From contig NZ_JADGMI010000006.1 in the NCBI RefSeq assembly GCF_015234305.1, positions 266,261 through 330,260 on the forward strand: DNA of 64,000 nt. The letters run 5' to 3'. Below the pieces are notes generated by a model. That model saw only the letters and a list, made by a program, of their open reading frames with translations, was not told the origin of the DNA and did no database searches. The translations under genes and the position numbers were made by a program. How positions within the stretch are numbered: the stretch's first letter is position 1; each line of letters begins with the position of its first letter. Positions 1-8,765 of the stretch are shown piece by piece. The stretch is from Superficieibacter sp. 1612_C1. GTDB taxonomy: Bacteria > Pseudomonadota > Gammaproteobacteria > Enterobacterales > Enterobacteriaceae.

Positions 1-126
1 TCACGTTCCTGTGCAAAAATTTCTCCACCGGGATACTTAACTATTGATAATGAAATCAGTCTACTTTGTTTAAGCAAAAGTCTTATGCCAGCCTATTAAG
101 GCAGAAGGCCGCAACTAAATCTTTCC

Positions 127-152
127 AGGCCGAACGGTTCACTGTTCGGCCT
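127..152 (-). terminator. Hairpin at the end of the EIIC-GH1-GntR unit
   Basis: A 9-bp perfect stem (127-135 with 144-152, loop of 8) overlaps the stop codon of the GntR gene. There is no strong T tract on the minus strand, so it may act as a 3' end stabiliser or weak terminator. Positions 1-126 hold no gene or motif that I recognise. Confidence 0.45.
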
Positions 153-925
153 CACATCATCTTCCCCTGAAAAATCGGCACCGACTCAAACAGGTAACCG
201 TCAAAATCCGGCGCATCCTCGTCGGACAATTCCAGCAGGCTGTTTTTGACGTTTTCCAGATGCTGCCACATGGCCTGCCAGGCCCCCATCACATCGCGGC
301 GGCGCAGGGCGGCAAGAATAGTCTGGCGGTCGCCCAGCCATTTCAGGCGATACGTGCGGCTGGCAATATGGGCGTTAAACTGCTGCCACAGCGGATTGAC
401 GTCCATCTGGTGCCAGATGTTTTCGACCGTCATCAGCAGCATTTGATTTTGTGACGCTCCGGCCAGCACCAGATGAAACATCTTACTGTTATCCTGGCTG
501 GTGTCATTGGTGGCGATCGCCCGCTGTTCCTGCTCAATGATCCGGCGCAAATTGTCGATATCGGCGCGGGTCGCCATCCGGGCGGCGAAGGCGGCGATGT
601 TGCTTTCCAGCAGCTGTCGGGCCTGGAGGATTTCAAACGGCCCGGCGTCACTGTTAAGCAGGCGTTCTTCCTCGTTTTCCTCTTCACAGGGCACGCGCAT
701 GACGTATACGCCGGACCCCTGGCGGATGTCTACCGTGCCCTGAAGCTCCAGCATCAGCAGCGCTTCGCGAACGATAGTACGGCTGACACCATAGGTTTCG
801 GCGATATTGCGCTCAGGCGGCAGCCGCGAGCCGGGAGGGTAGCGCCCCTGCACGATCTGCGCGCGTAAATCTTCACCAATTTCCTGGTAAGGTTTCTTTT
901 CCGGCGGGACGAGGGCCTTCTCCAC
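152..925 (-). CDS. GntR/FadR-family regulator, UxuR/ExuR-like
   Basis: DNA-binding repressor of the FadR subfamily. The N-terminal winged helix carries the typical GSRLPPERNIAE and VSRTIVREAL segments. The C-terminal FCD effector domain contains DAGPFEILQARQLLESNIA and a conserved WQHLENVK segment, both very close to E. coli UxuR/ExuR, which sense hexuronates. I chose a GTG start at 925: AGGTG precedes it at good spacing and it gives 257 residues, the UxuR length. An in-frame ATG at 997 would add 24 residues that look non-coding and has no ribosome-binding site. It is the last gene of the EIIC-GH1 unit and probably controls it through the TTGGCATACCA sites near 3.86 and 3.95 kb. The effector could be a phosphorylated glycoside rather than a uronate. 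Confidence 0.85.
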   Translation of the reverse strand: MEKALVPPEKKPYQEIGEDLRAQIVQGRYPPGSRLPPERNIAETYGVSRTIVREALLMLELQGTVDIRQGSGVYVMRVPCEEENEEERLLNSDAGPFEILQARQLLESNIAAFAARMATRADIDNLRRIIEQEQRAIATNDTSQDNSKMFHLVLAGASQNQMLLMTVENIWHQMDVNPLWQQFNAHIASRTYRLKWLGDRQTILAALRRRDVMGAWQAMWQHLENVKNSLLELSDEDAPDFDGYLFESVPIFQGKMM

Positions 926-1029
926 ACTATCACCTGTGCATACGTTGACGTTAACGTCCGGGAAGGCCCGGACGCGGACAAGTTTACCAAATTTCACGCC
1001 GTTTCGGGGGTTTTCACTTCAGCGATGGG

Positions 1030-2457
1030 CTACTTATCCTCATCGTCGATGGTCAGCGTAAGCTGGCGACGCTCGCGCAGCTGACGAAACCACGAGGCGG
1101 ATTTTTTGGCCCGCCGGGCGCGGTGGTTATCAAGATCGATTTCAATCAGTCCGTAGCGGTTTTTAAACGCGTTCATCGGCGAGACGTTGTCGGTAAAGGC
1201 CCACAGCATATAGCCCTGACAGTTTGCCCCGTCCTCGCGCGCCAGCAGCGTCTGATACAGATGCTCGCTGATAAAACGGATGCGGTAATCATCCTCAATC
1301 ACTCCATCCGCATTGCGGTACTGCGCTTCGTTCTCCACGCCCATCCCGCTTTCGGCCACGAACCACGAAATATTGCGGTACTCGTTTTTGATGCGCATCG
1401 CCATGTCATAAATAATGCGCGGGTAAATCTCCCAGCCACGTGAGGTGTTCATCCGTCGACCGGGCAGGTCAAAAGGCTCGTAATAATACGCCGGATGGAA
1501 CGGCGTCTGCGGATGCCAGGCGCGGGACGGCGCTTTCACGCGGTGTGGATAGTAAAGATTAATACCCAGCTCATCGACGGTATTATCACGAATGATCGCC
1601 AGCTCGTCCGCGGTGTAATCCCACGCGACATTATGCTGCTCCAGCAGCCTGAACAGCTCGGCGGGATATTCGCCGTGCACCAGTGGGTCGAGAAACACCC
1701 GGTTATAAAACAGGTCGTAAACCTCAGCGGCTCGCACGTCATGGGCCGCCCGCGAGCGCGGATAGGTGACTTCCGGATTGAGAATGCAGCCTACCGTGCC
1801 GCGATACCCCTTCTCATGAAACAACTTCACCACTTTTGCCGTCGCCAGCGTTTTATGATGATTCCACTGCATCCAGGTGCCGGTATTTTGTTCATACGGC
1901 CAGCGCAGCGCGTCAAGATAAACCCGCGTCTGCACCACGATCGGTTCATTAAAGGTGAACCAGCGCGTCACGTTTTGATGATAGCGTTCAAACACTTTTT
2001 GGGCATACAGCACGTACAGTTCGACTACTTTTTTCGATGCCCAGCCGCCGTAGGTTTCCAGCAGATAGCCGGGCAGTTCATAGTGTTCCAGGCAAATCAT
2101 CGGCTCGATGCCGTGGCGCTGCATCTCATCAAACAGCCGGTCGTAATACGCGGCGTACTCTTCGTCTACCGTACCGTTTTCGTAGTCGGTGAGAAAGCGC
2201 GACCAGTTAATCGAGGTGCGATAGTGCGTCAACCCCGCTTCCTTCATTAGCGCGACATCTTCACGGAAGCGGTTGATAAAATCGGTTGCCACCGCCGGGC
2301 CGTAGCCGTTATGCCAGACGTGGCGGTCGTTCTTGTACCAGAGATCCGGCCACGAATCCTGGCCTTCCTTTTTGCCGCTCCAGCCTTCGGTTTGCCAGGC
2401 GGAGGCCGCCGCCCCCAGAATAAAATCGTCAGGAATAGACACCGTTTTTATACTCAT
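1030..2457 (-). CDS. GH1 beta-glucosidase / 6-phospho-beta-glucosidase
   Basis: Retaining beta-glycosidase of family GH1, 475 residues. The acid/base Glu lies in TFNEP (about E171) and the nucleophile in FVAESG (about E369). The ATG at 2457 is preceded by GAGGAT; an upstream in-frame start would overlap the EIIC stop. The gene lies 7 nt after the EIIC gene, so the two are co-transcribed and a phosphorylated substrate is expected. The C-terminal phosphate-site region is unusual: it reads NVSPMNAFKNRYG, keeping the Ser but not the Lys of the SKRY pattern seen in BglA at 47.4 kb. Phospho-specificity is therefore uncertain and plain beta-glucosidase or another glycoside remains possible. Confidence 0.88.
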   Translation of the reverse strand: MSIKTVSIPDDFILGAAASAWQTEGWSGKKEGQDSWPDLWYKNDRHVWHNGYGPAVATDFINRFREDVALMKEAGLTHYRTSINWSRFLTDYENGTVDEEYAAYYDRLFDEMQRHGIEPMICLEHYELPGYLLETYGGWASKKVVELYVLYAQKVFERYHQNVTRWFTFNEPIVVQTRVYLDALRWPYEQNTGTWMQWNHHKTLATAKVVKLFHEKGYRGTVGCILNPEVTYPRSRAAHDVRAAEVYDLFYNRVFLDPLVHGEYPAELFRLLEQHNVAWDYTADELAIIRDNTVDELGINLYYPHRVKAPSRAWHPQTPFHPAYYYEPFDLPGRRMNTSRGWEIYPRIIYDMAMRIKNEYRNISWFVAESGMGVENEAQYRNADGVIEDDYRIRFISEHLYQTLLAREDGANCQGYMLWAFTDNVSPMNAFKNRYGLIEIDLDNHRARRAKKSASWFRQLRERRQLTLTIDDEDK

Positions 2458-2464
2458 AAGATCC

Positions 2465-3799
2465 TCATTTGCTGGCGGCAGCCTGCTGTTCACTCAGCAA
2501 CTGCGCCTGTTCCGCGCGGCGGGAAGCAATTTTGACAAACGGCAGGTAAATAATGATCGCCGTAATAATGCAAATAAGTTGCGTGACCACCGCGCCCATC
2601 GAACCGGCGGTAGAAAGCCAGGCGTTGATCAGCGGCGGCGTGGTCCACGGCACCATCACGACCGCTTTCCCGGCAAACCCGGTAACCGTGGCGAAATAGC
2701 CGATAGAGCCAGTGACCAGCGGCGTAATGATGAAAGGGATCGCCAGGATCGGATTCAGCATAATCGGCATCCCGAAAATCACCGGCTCGTTGATATTAAA
2801 CAGTCCAGGTCCAATCGACAGTTTGGCGATCTCCCGCATCTCTTTGCGTTTGGTGGCGATCATCACCGCAATCAGCAGGCCAATCGTCAGGCCGGAACCC
2901 CCAATGCTCATATACACATCCCAGAACGGCATGGTGATGATATTCGGCACCTCTTTGCCCTGTTCAAAGGCGCTCATATTGACGGTGATGGCCCCCAGTA
3001 GCAGCGGCTCGCGGATCGGTTTGATCATCTGGTTGCCGTGAATGCCAATCACCCAGAACAACTGGGCGACAAACATCAGCAGCAGGATCCCCGGCAGGCT
3101 TTGCACTACCCGCTCCAGCGGTTGCTGTACCACCTGGTACACCGCATCGTACAGGTACATGCCGGTGATTTGATGGAACACAAAGCCGAAGGTGGCGATG
3201 ACCGTAGTCGTGATGATCGCCGGGATCAGCGCGGAAAACGAGGCGGAGACGTTCGGTGGCACGGTGTCCGGCATTTTGATCTTCAGCCCCGGACGCCCTT
3301 CCAGCCAGCAGTAGATCTCCACCGACAGAATGGCAATAAACATGCCGAGGAACAGGCTGCGGGTATCCGAGAACTGGCGCAGCAGCACATCTTTCACTTC
3401 ATGCATCTGTCCGTCGACCATCATTTCAACGGTGGTCGGCGTGACGCAGATAAAGCAGATCACCGCCAGCAGGCCGGGAAAGAGCGTTTTAATACCGTTA
3501 ATTCGGCCCAGCTCAATACCGATCAAAAACACCGCGCCGATATTGAGGAAGTTCAGCGTGGCATAGTTAATTGCGCTGGTAATAGGTTTGAGTGCGGCGA
3601 GGAAAGAGAGCGACTGAAAGCTGGCCAGACCGTTTTTCGGGTCCAGCACCATGTTGGAAATTAACACCGAAAATGCGCCGACGATGATCACCGGCATCAG
3701 CGTGATGAAGGAGGATTTGATCGCCATGATGTAGCGATAACTGTTGAATTTAGTCGCAAAACTGCCCAGCGAGTCGATCATTTTTTCCTGAAATGCCAT
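2465..3799 (-). CDS. PTS EIIC permease, lactose/cellobiose family
   Basis: Membrane-embedded sugar transport subunit of the phosphotransferase system, 444 residues with about ten hydrophobic segments. The IHGNQMIKPI, GGSGLTIG and NINEPVIFGMPIMLNP motifs are diagnostic of lactose/cellobiose EIIC (CelB type). It is the first gene of a leftward unit with a GH1 enzyme and a UxuR-like regulator. No EIIA or EIIB gene lies in the cluster, so it must borrow the phosphorylating domains of another PTS or act as a facilitator. Substrate is not deducible beyond a likely beta-glycoside. Confidence 0.9.
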   Translation of the reverse strand: MAFQEKMIDSLGSFATKFNSYRYIMAIKSSFITLMPVIIVGAFSVLISNMVLDPKNGLASFQSLSFLAALKPITSAINYATLNFLNIGAVFLIGIELGRINGIKTLFPGLLAVICFICVTPTTVEMMVDGQMHEVKDVLLRQFSDTRSLFLGMFIAILSVEIYCWLEGRPGLKIKMPDTVPPNVSASFSALIPAIITTTVIATFGFVFHQITGMYLYDAVYQVVQQPLERVVQSLPGILLLMFVAQLFWVIGIHGNQMIKPIREPLLLGAITVNMSAFEQGKEVPNIITMPFWDVYMSIGGSGLTIGLLIAVMIATKRKEMREIAKLSIGPGLFNINEPVIFGMPIMLNPILAIPFIITPLVTGSIGYFATVTGFAGKAVVMVPWTTPPLINAWLSTAGSMGAVVTQLICIITAIIIYLPFVKIASRRAEQAQLLSEQQAAASK

Positions 3800-3858
3800 C
3801 GGGTGTTACCTCAGAATTTTAGGGGCCTGTTATCGAAAATGGGGACAGCCAGCGCCCA

Positions 3859-3872
3859 TTTGGCATACCAAA
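3859..3872. promoter_or_regulatory. UxuR-type operator, copy 1
   Basis: TTTGGCATACCAAA is a near-perfect palindrome resembling the TTGGTATACCAA core bound by UxuR/ExuR proteins. It lies 60 nt upstream of the EIIC start. A UxuR-like regulator is encoded in the same unit, which is the obvious candidate to bind it. Confidence 0.55.
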
Positions 3873-3953
3873 AATAGTCATGTAACGCTAAAAGTTCTGT
3901 GACTGACGTCTCAGGATGGTAACAGGCATTCCAGATCCAGCAGATTTTCAATA

Positions 3954-3976
3954 TTGGCATACCACATTAAATGTGG
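3954..3976. promoter_or_regulatory. UxuR-type operator copy 2 overlapping a 15-bp palindrome
   Basis: TTGGCATACCA (3954-3964) repeats the 11-mer of copy 1 exactly. It overlaps the perfect palindrome CCACATTAAATGTGG (3962-3976), which could be the site of a second regulator such as the LacI-type protein at 9.86 kb. It lies on the ABC-operon side of the divergent region. Confidence 0.5.
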
Positions 3977-3993
3977 CGGCTTTTGCTGTTCTT

Positions 3994-4017
3994 CAGCAAT
4001 GTTTTGCTGATTTTTTT
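3994..4017 (+). terminator. Leader terminator with alternative upstream hairpin
   Basis: CAGCAA (3994-3999), a TGTT loop and TTGCTG (4004-4009) followed by A and seven Ts form a short intrinsic terminator about 115 nt before the ABC operon start. An identical TTGCTG at 3983-3988 can pair with the same CAGCAA, giving a mutually exclusive second hairpin. This is the layout of an attenuator. Confidence 0.5.
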
Positions 4018-4132
4018 CTAAGGCCGAATGGCTATAAATCAGCGCGTTTCGTTGTTAGACAGGCCAGAGAGCCGCTCTTATCGTTCGTCATTATTTGTCA
4101 ATTTTCTGCATAACTCTGATGAGGGAACGCTT

Positions 4133-5836
4133 TTGACCAGGCTACTGAGATCGTTATCAACACAACCCACGCGCTTTACCCTGGCCCTGCATATCGCGTT
4201 GCTCGGCGGCGCAGTGGCCTTTTCTTCTCTTGCCAGCGCGGATGACGTTTTAAAAGAGGGGATCACGCCAGCTACCGATGCCAGCCAGATCCCGGCAGCG
4301 GCAAAGCAGCGTAAAGACGCAGTTGTTGCCGGGATCTCCGAGCCGCAGGGCATTTTTAACCCTTATTTCTTCGTTAACGGCTGGGATGAAAACGTGACTA
4401 ACGTTATCTTCTCGCGTCTGATTGACTGGGACAGTCAGGGTAAACTGGTGCCGGGACTGGCTGAAAGCTGGACCGTCAGCCCGGACGGCAAGGTGTATAC
4501 CATCAAGTTACGTCCAAATTTGACCTTCAGCGACGGTTCACCGCTGACCGCTGAAGATGTTGCGTTTACGCTGACCGTTCTCTCCGATCCGCAATACGAC
4601 GGCGCTATCGATATTACGCTTGCCAACATTGCCGGTGGCGCAGAGTACAAGGCCGGAAAAGCTGACAGCGTCAGTGGGCTGAAAGTGATCGACCCGCAGA
4701 CGATTGAAGTCACCACCACTCAGCCGGGCGCGACGACGCTGGCGAAAATCGGCGGGCCGGTGCTGTCCAAAGCGTATTACGGTAAGAATTATCAGCGCGG
4801 CAACCTCGACTACCTGCGGACTCTGCACGGCAAGCCGCTGGGCAACGGGCCGTATGTCTATGATAAATATATCCCCGGCCAGGAGATCCGTTTCCACGCC
4901 AATACTCATTTCTGGCGCGGTACGCCACCCACGCCGCGGTTTATCTATCGCGTAACTAATCCGTCCACCAACTTCCAGTTGTTCCAGACCGGTGAGACGG
5001 ACTACGACGCCTTTACCTCGCGCCCGGATGATATTGAACAACTTAAACTGTTGGGCTTCGCCAATATCAACCTGTATGGCTCCAGCGATTACAGCGAGGT
5101 GGAATTTAACGTCCGCCGCCCTGCCCTGAAAGAGGTCAAAGTCCGGCAGGCGCTGATTTATGGTCTGGATCGCCAGAAACTGATCGACGTGGTCTATCAG
5201 GGGTACGGCACCGTTGCCATTGAACCTATCGCGCCGATTTCATGGGCGTACAACCCGGACGGGGTGAATCCGTATAAGTACGATCCAGCGCAGGCGAAAA
5301 AGCTGCTGGATGAAGCGGGCTGGAAGCCGGGCGCAGATGGCATCCGTGTAAAAGATGGCAAACGTCTTGAGCTGACGCTGCTGGTGAGCAAAAAAGTGCT
5401 TAACGATGCGCTGATCCCGATTGCCAAAGAAAACTGGCAGCAAATCGGCGTGCAGTTAAAACCACAGGTGGTTGATTTCAACGCCCTGATGGCGCAGCGC
5501 AAATCGGGCAATTACGATTTGGCGTCATTTAGCACCAGCACCCTGAACGATCCGCATGATGGCGTCTGGGATTTTTACAGCACCGAGGCCAAAGAGTCGG
5601 GCTATAACAATCCTGAAGTCGATAAGCTGATCAATGAAGGTAACGCCACGCTCGATGTGGAAAAGCGTAAGCCAATTTACCACCAGCTCTACAAAGTGCT
5701 GGCCGACGATCCGCCGGTCATTCTGCTCGGCAACCGGAAAATTCTTTCCGCCAGTAGCGCCCGCGTTACCGGCTTTAAACCGGATATCTACAACGGTCTG
5801 ACCGGCAGCCTGCCGGATGTAAAAATCGTTAAGTAA
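4133..5836 (+). CDS. ABC transporter substrate-binding protein, family 5 (peptide/oligosaccharide type)
   Basis: Periplasmic solute-binding protein of the OppA/DppA class (SBP_bac_5), 567 residues. A long signal peptide ends in FSSLASA before DD. The mature part has the family fold, with LAESWTVSPDGKVYTIKLR in the first lobe. The start chosen is TTG at 4133 because GAGGG lies 7 nt upstream and the signal peptide follows at once; an in-frame ATG at 4028 would put the hairpin-rich leader inside the coding region. It heads a five-gene importer. Family members bind peptides, nickel, opines or oligosaccharides; nearby GH1, EIIC and LacI-type genes suggest an oligosaccharide, which is inference. 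Confidence 0.88.
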   Translation: MTRLLRSLSTQPTRFTLALHIALLGGAVAFSSLASADDVLKEGITPATDASQIPAAAKQRKDAVVAGISEPQGIFNPYFFVNGWDENVTNVIFSRLIDWDSQGKLVPGLAESWTVSPDGKVYTIKLRPNLTFSDGSPLTAEDVAFTLTVLSDPQYDGAIDITLANIAGGAEYKAGKADSVSGLKVIDPQTIEVTTTQPGATTLAKIGGPVLSKAYYGKNYQRGNLDYLRTLHGKPLGNGPYVYDKYIPGQEIRFHANTHFWRGTPPTPRFIYRVTNPSTNFQLFQTGETDYDAFTSRPDDIEQLKLLGFANINLYGSSDYSEVEFNVRRPALKEVKVRQALIYGLDRQKLIDVVYQGYGTVAIEPIAPISWAYNPDGVNPYKYDPAQAKKLLDEAGWKPGADGIRVKDGKRLELTLLVSKKVLNDALIPIAKENWQQIGVQLKPQVVDFNALMAQRKSGNYDLASFSTSTLNDPHDGVWDFYSTEAKESGYNNPEVDKLINEGNATLDVEKRKPIYHQLYKVLADDPPVILLGNRKILSASSARVTGFKPDIYNGLTGSLPDVKIVK

Positions 5837-5842
5837 TGCCTC

Positions 5843-5869
5843 GCCGCCGCCCTTCTGCCGGGCGGCGGC
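5843..5869 (+). other. Intra-operon stable hairpin after the binding-protein gene
   Basis: A perfect 10-bp all-GC stem (5843-5852 with 5860-5869, loop of 7) lies between the binding-protein stop and the first permease. No T run follows it. Such hairpins usually protect the upstream mRNA so that the binding protein is made in excess over the membrane subunits. Confidence 0.6.
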
Positions 5870-5881
5870 CGTGAGAGAATC

Positions 5882-6841
5882 ATGAGAAATTTTATTCTGC
5901 GGCGATTGCTGCAAACCCTGCCGATGCTGCTGCTCGCCTCATTGATCATCTTTATGCTGTTCGCCAAAACGCCCGGCGATTTTATTGACGGCAATATTAC
6001 CCTGACCGCCGCACGCGCCGCCGAGCTTAAGGCCATTTACGGTCTCGATCAGCCGCTGTTTACCCGCTACCTGCACTGGCTGGGTCAACTGGCGCGGGGC
6101 GACCTGGGGTTTTCATTGCAGTATCAAATTCCGGTCAGTGAGTTGCTGAATCAGTACATCTGGAACTCTTTTTTGCTGGCAAGCGTCGCGCTGGTGTTTT
6201 ACTGGGGCATTGGTCTGGCAGTCGGCATTATCTCGGCCCTGAAACCCAATTCGCTGTTCGATCATCTGGTGAGCGTGGCGGTGTTCGCCGCCATGTCATT
6301 CCCGACCTTTTTTCTGTGCCTGCTGCTGATCAAGTGGTTCGCGGTCGATCTGCACTGGCTGCCGGTGGGCGGGATGACCAATACCGGTAGCGACGACAGC
6401 GGCTGGGCGTGGATGATGCAGGTTGCCGCCCACTTGCTCCTGCCGGTGCTGGCGCTGGTGATGCTACAGGCGGGTAGCCTGACACGCTATTTCCGCGCCA
6501 GTATGCTGGACGTGGTGAAGATGGATTTTATCCGCACCGCCCGCGCTAAAGGGCTGCGCGAGCGGACGGTGATTTTTAAGCACGCGTTGCGCAATGCGCT
6601 GCTGCCGATTATCACCCTGCTCGGCTTTGAGCTGCCGGGACTGTTTTCCGGGGCCATCATTACCGAGAAAGTCTTTAACTGGCCGGGAGCCGGGCATATT
6701 CATATTGATTCGCTGGCAGCGCGCGATTATCCGGTGCTGATGGGCTTTACGCTTTTTCTGGCGGTATTAACTATTCTTGGCAACCTGCTTGCCGACGTAC
6801 TTTACGCGTGGGCCGATCCGCGCATTCGGGTGAGGTCGTGA
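5882..6841 (+). CDS. ABC permease, DppB/OppB type
   Basis: Inner-membrane permease of the binding-protein-dependent transport family, 319 residues. It begins with the MRNFILRRLLQTLPMLLLAS signature of DppB-like subunits and carries the EAA loop near residues 210-235 (DFIRTARAKGLRERTVIFKHALRNALLPI), which docks on the ATPases. About six membrane segments are visible. Its TGA overlaps the ATG of the next permease by one base, so the two are translationally coupled. It pairs with the DppC-like subunit to form the channel. Confidence 0.92.
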   Translation: MRNFILRRLLQTLPMLLLASLIIFMLFAKTPGDFIDGNITLTAARAAELKAIYGLDQPLFTRYLHWLGQLARGDLGFSLQYQIPVSELLNQYIWNSFLLASVALVFYWGIGLAVGIISALKPNSLFDHLVSVAVFAAMSFPTFFLCLLLIKWFAVDLHWLPVGGMTNTGSDDSGWAWMMQVAAHLLLPVLALVMLQAGSLTRYFRASMLDVVKMDFIRTARAKGLRERTVIFKHALRNALLPIITLLGFELPGLFSGAIITEKVFNWPGAGHIHIDSLAARDYPVLMGFTLFLAVLTILGNLLADVLYAWADPRIRVRS

Positions 6842-7788
6842 TGCTCAGTTCCCTGTTCTCCACCAATCGTCGCCTGCGTAAAACGGAGATCCCGGTGCTT
6901 TCACAGGTGACGCCTTCTCCGTGGCGGCAGGCGTGGCGCGCGCTGCGGCGTAATCCTCTTGCCATGTTGTGCATGGTCATCCTGATAGTCATGGCGGTCT
7001 GGTGCGTGCTGGGTCCGCTCTGGTCGCCGTGGAAAGATGATGCCACCGATGTCCTGATGATCAACAAACCGCCGGGCACAGAACACTGGCTTGGCACCGA
7101 TTTTCTCGGTCGTGATGTGTATACCCGCCTGCTGCTGGCCGGACGAATTTCCTTAATTATTGGCCTGCTGACCATGCTGCTGTCGGTGGCGCTCGGCTAT
7201 TTACTCGGCGCAATATCGGGCTATATGGGCGGCATTACCGACAAACTGATCATGCGACTGGCGGATTTAGTGATGACCATCCCCAGTCTGCCGCTGCTGA
7301 TCGTCGCCGGGGCCATGTTATCGGAACTGGATTTTTCCCCGGACTCGCGCATTTACATGGTGATTGTGATGCTGAGCCTGCTGGAGTGGCCGAAACTGGC
7401 GCGGCTGGTGCGCGGGCAAATTCTCTCCCTGCGCGAGCGCGATTTTATGCTGGCAACCCAGGTGCTCGGCCTGTCGGCACGTCGTCGGCTGTTTGGCCAT
7501 CTGCTGCCGAATACCATCCCGATTCTGGTCGTCATGGCCACGATGGCGGTCGCCAATGCCATCCTCAGTGAATCGGCGCTCAGTTATCTCGGCCTGGGTG
7601 TGGTCCCGCCGACGCCGTCATGGGGCAATATGATGGATGCGGCCAACAGCCTGATCGACTTTCAGCGTCGCCCGTGGCTGTGGATGCCGCCGGGCATTGC
7701 GATTTTTATTACGGTGATCGCCATTAATGTGCTGGGCGACGGCCTGCGCGATGCGCTCGATCCGAAAATGAAGCGGAGCCTGAAATGA
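6841..7788 (+). CDS. ABC permease, DppC/OppC type
   Basis: Second channel subunit, 315 residues. It has an N-terminal OppC-type segment (residues 20-60: WRQAWRALRRNPLAMLCMV), the LGTDFLGRDVYTRLL motif typical of DppC proteins, and the EAA loop LATQVLGLSARRRLFGHLLPN. ATG at 6841 overlaps the upstream stop. An in-frame upstream ATG at 6808 lies inside the previous gene and is unlikely to be used. The gene ends in ATGA shared with the first ATPase gene. Confidence 0.92.
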   Translation: MLSSLFSTNRRLRKTEIPVLSQVTPSPWRQAWRALRRNPLAMLCMVILIVMAVWCVLGPLWSPWKDDATDVLMINKPPGTEHWLGTDFLGRDVYTRLLLAGRISLIIGLLTMLLSVALGYLLGAISGYMGGITDKLIMRLADLVMTIPSLPLLIVAGAMLSELDFSPDSRIYMVIVMLSLLEWPKLARLVRGQILSLRERDFMLATQVLGLSARRRLFGHLLPNTIPILVVMATMAVANAILSESALSYLGLGVVPPTPSWGNMMDAANSLIDFQRRPWLWMPPGIAIFITVIAINVLGDGLRDALDPKMKRSLK

Positions 7789-8765
7789 GCGAGCCGTTAA
7801 TTGCGTTTGACCATCTTTCCGTCTCATTCGCCGCCGATCAGGGCCGAGTGCGGGCTGTTCAGGACGTTTCATTCACCCTGTATGCCGGGCAAACCGTCGG
7901 CGTGGTCGGTGAATCCGGCTGCGGCAAAAGCGTCACCGCCATGTCGTTGATGGGGCTACTTCCCCCGCAGGCGGCGCGCCTTGACGGCGGTGAAATTCGT
8001 TTTCAGGGTCAGGATCTTTTACGCCTCAAACCGTCCCAAATGGCCGATATTCGCGGCAACGAACTGGCCATGATCTTTCAGGAGCCGATGAGCGCGCTCA
8101 ACCCGGTGCTAACCATTGGCGATCAGCTTTGCGAGCCGCTGATCCGCCATCGCGGTGAGTCGCCGAAAGCCGCCTGGCAACACGCGATCCAGACGATCGC
8201 TGGCGTAGGGCTGGCACGCGCTGAAAGTTTGATGAACAGCTATCCGCATCAGCTTTCCGGCGGCATGCTTCAGCGGGTGATGATCGCGATGGCGCTAAGC
8301 TGCCAGCCAAAATTACTGATCGCCGACGAACCGACCACCGCGCTGGACGTCACGGTACAGGCGCAGATCTTACGCCTGCTGCGCGATCGGGCGCGCGAGC
8401 ATCATATGGCGCTGATGCTGATCACTCACGATCTCGGGGTGATTGCGCAGATGGCGGAGCGCGTGGTGGTGATGTATGCCGGGCGTATTGTGGAACAGGG
8501 CGCAACGGCCGACGTGCTGCGCAATCCACTGCATCCCTATACGCAGGGGCTGATCGCCTCGCGTCCGGTGCCCGGCCAGCGCCGTCGGCGTCTCTATTCC
8601 ATTCCCGGTCAGGTGCCGGATTTAGCCGCGCTGCCGCCTTACTGCGCGTTTACCGATCGCTGCGCGCACGCCACCGATCGCTGCCGTCAGGGCATCCCGC
8701 CGCTGGTCGGCCAGACGCGGCAGGCGGCCTGCTTTTACAGTGGCTTACCGGAGGCACAGTCATGA
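7785..8765 (+). CDS. ABC ATPase, DppD/OppD type
   Basis: Cytoplasmic ATPase, 326 residues. Walker A is GESGCGKS, the signature is LSGGMLQRV, Walker B is [12 protein letters not shown] and the H-loop sits in LITHDLGV. The C-terminal oligopeptide/dipeptide extension has clustered Cys ([14 protein letters not shown]), which in this subfamily can hold an iron-sulfur cluster. It overlaps both neighbours by four bases. It forms the heterodimeric motor with the following gene. Confidence 0.94.
   Translation: MSEPLIAFDHLSVSFAADQGRVRAVQDVSFTLYAGQTVGVVGESGCGKSVTAMSLMGLLPPQAARLDGGEIRFQGQDLLRLKPSQMADIRGNELAMIFQEPMSALNPVLTIGDQLCEPLIRHRGESPKAAWQHAIQTIAGVGLARAESLMNSYPHQLSGGMLQRVMIAMALSCQPKLLIADEPTTALDVTVQAQILRLLRDRAREHHMALMLITHDLGVIAQMAERVVVMYAGRIVEQGATADVLRNPLHPYTQGLIASRPVPGQRRRRLYSIPGQVPDLAALPPYCAFTDRCAHATDRCRQGIPPLVGQTRQAACFYSGLPEAQS

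Larger units (their letters stand above)
3800..4132. promoter_or_regulatory. Divergent control region between EIIC and ABC operons
   Basis: This 333-nt gene-free stretch holds the divergent promoters of the leftward EIIC unit and the rightward ABC operon. It contains two TTGGCATACCA motifs, a perfect 15-bp palindrome at 3962-3976 and a terminator-like hairpin with an alternative upstream partner at 3983-4017. No confident -35/-10 pair was found. A possible rightward promoter overlaps the second motif, with CATTAAAT near 3965-3972 as the -10 region. Confidence 0.6.
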
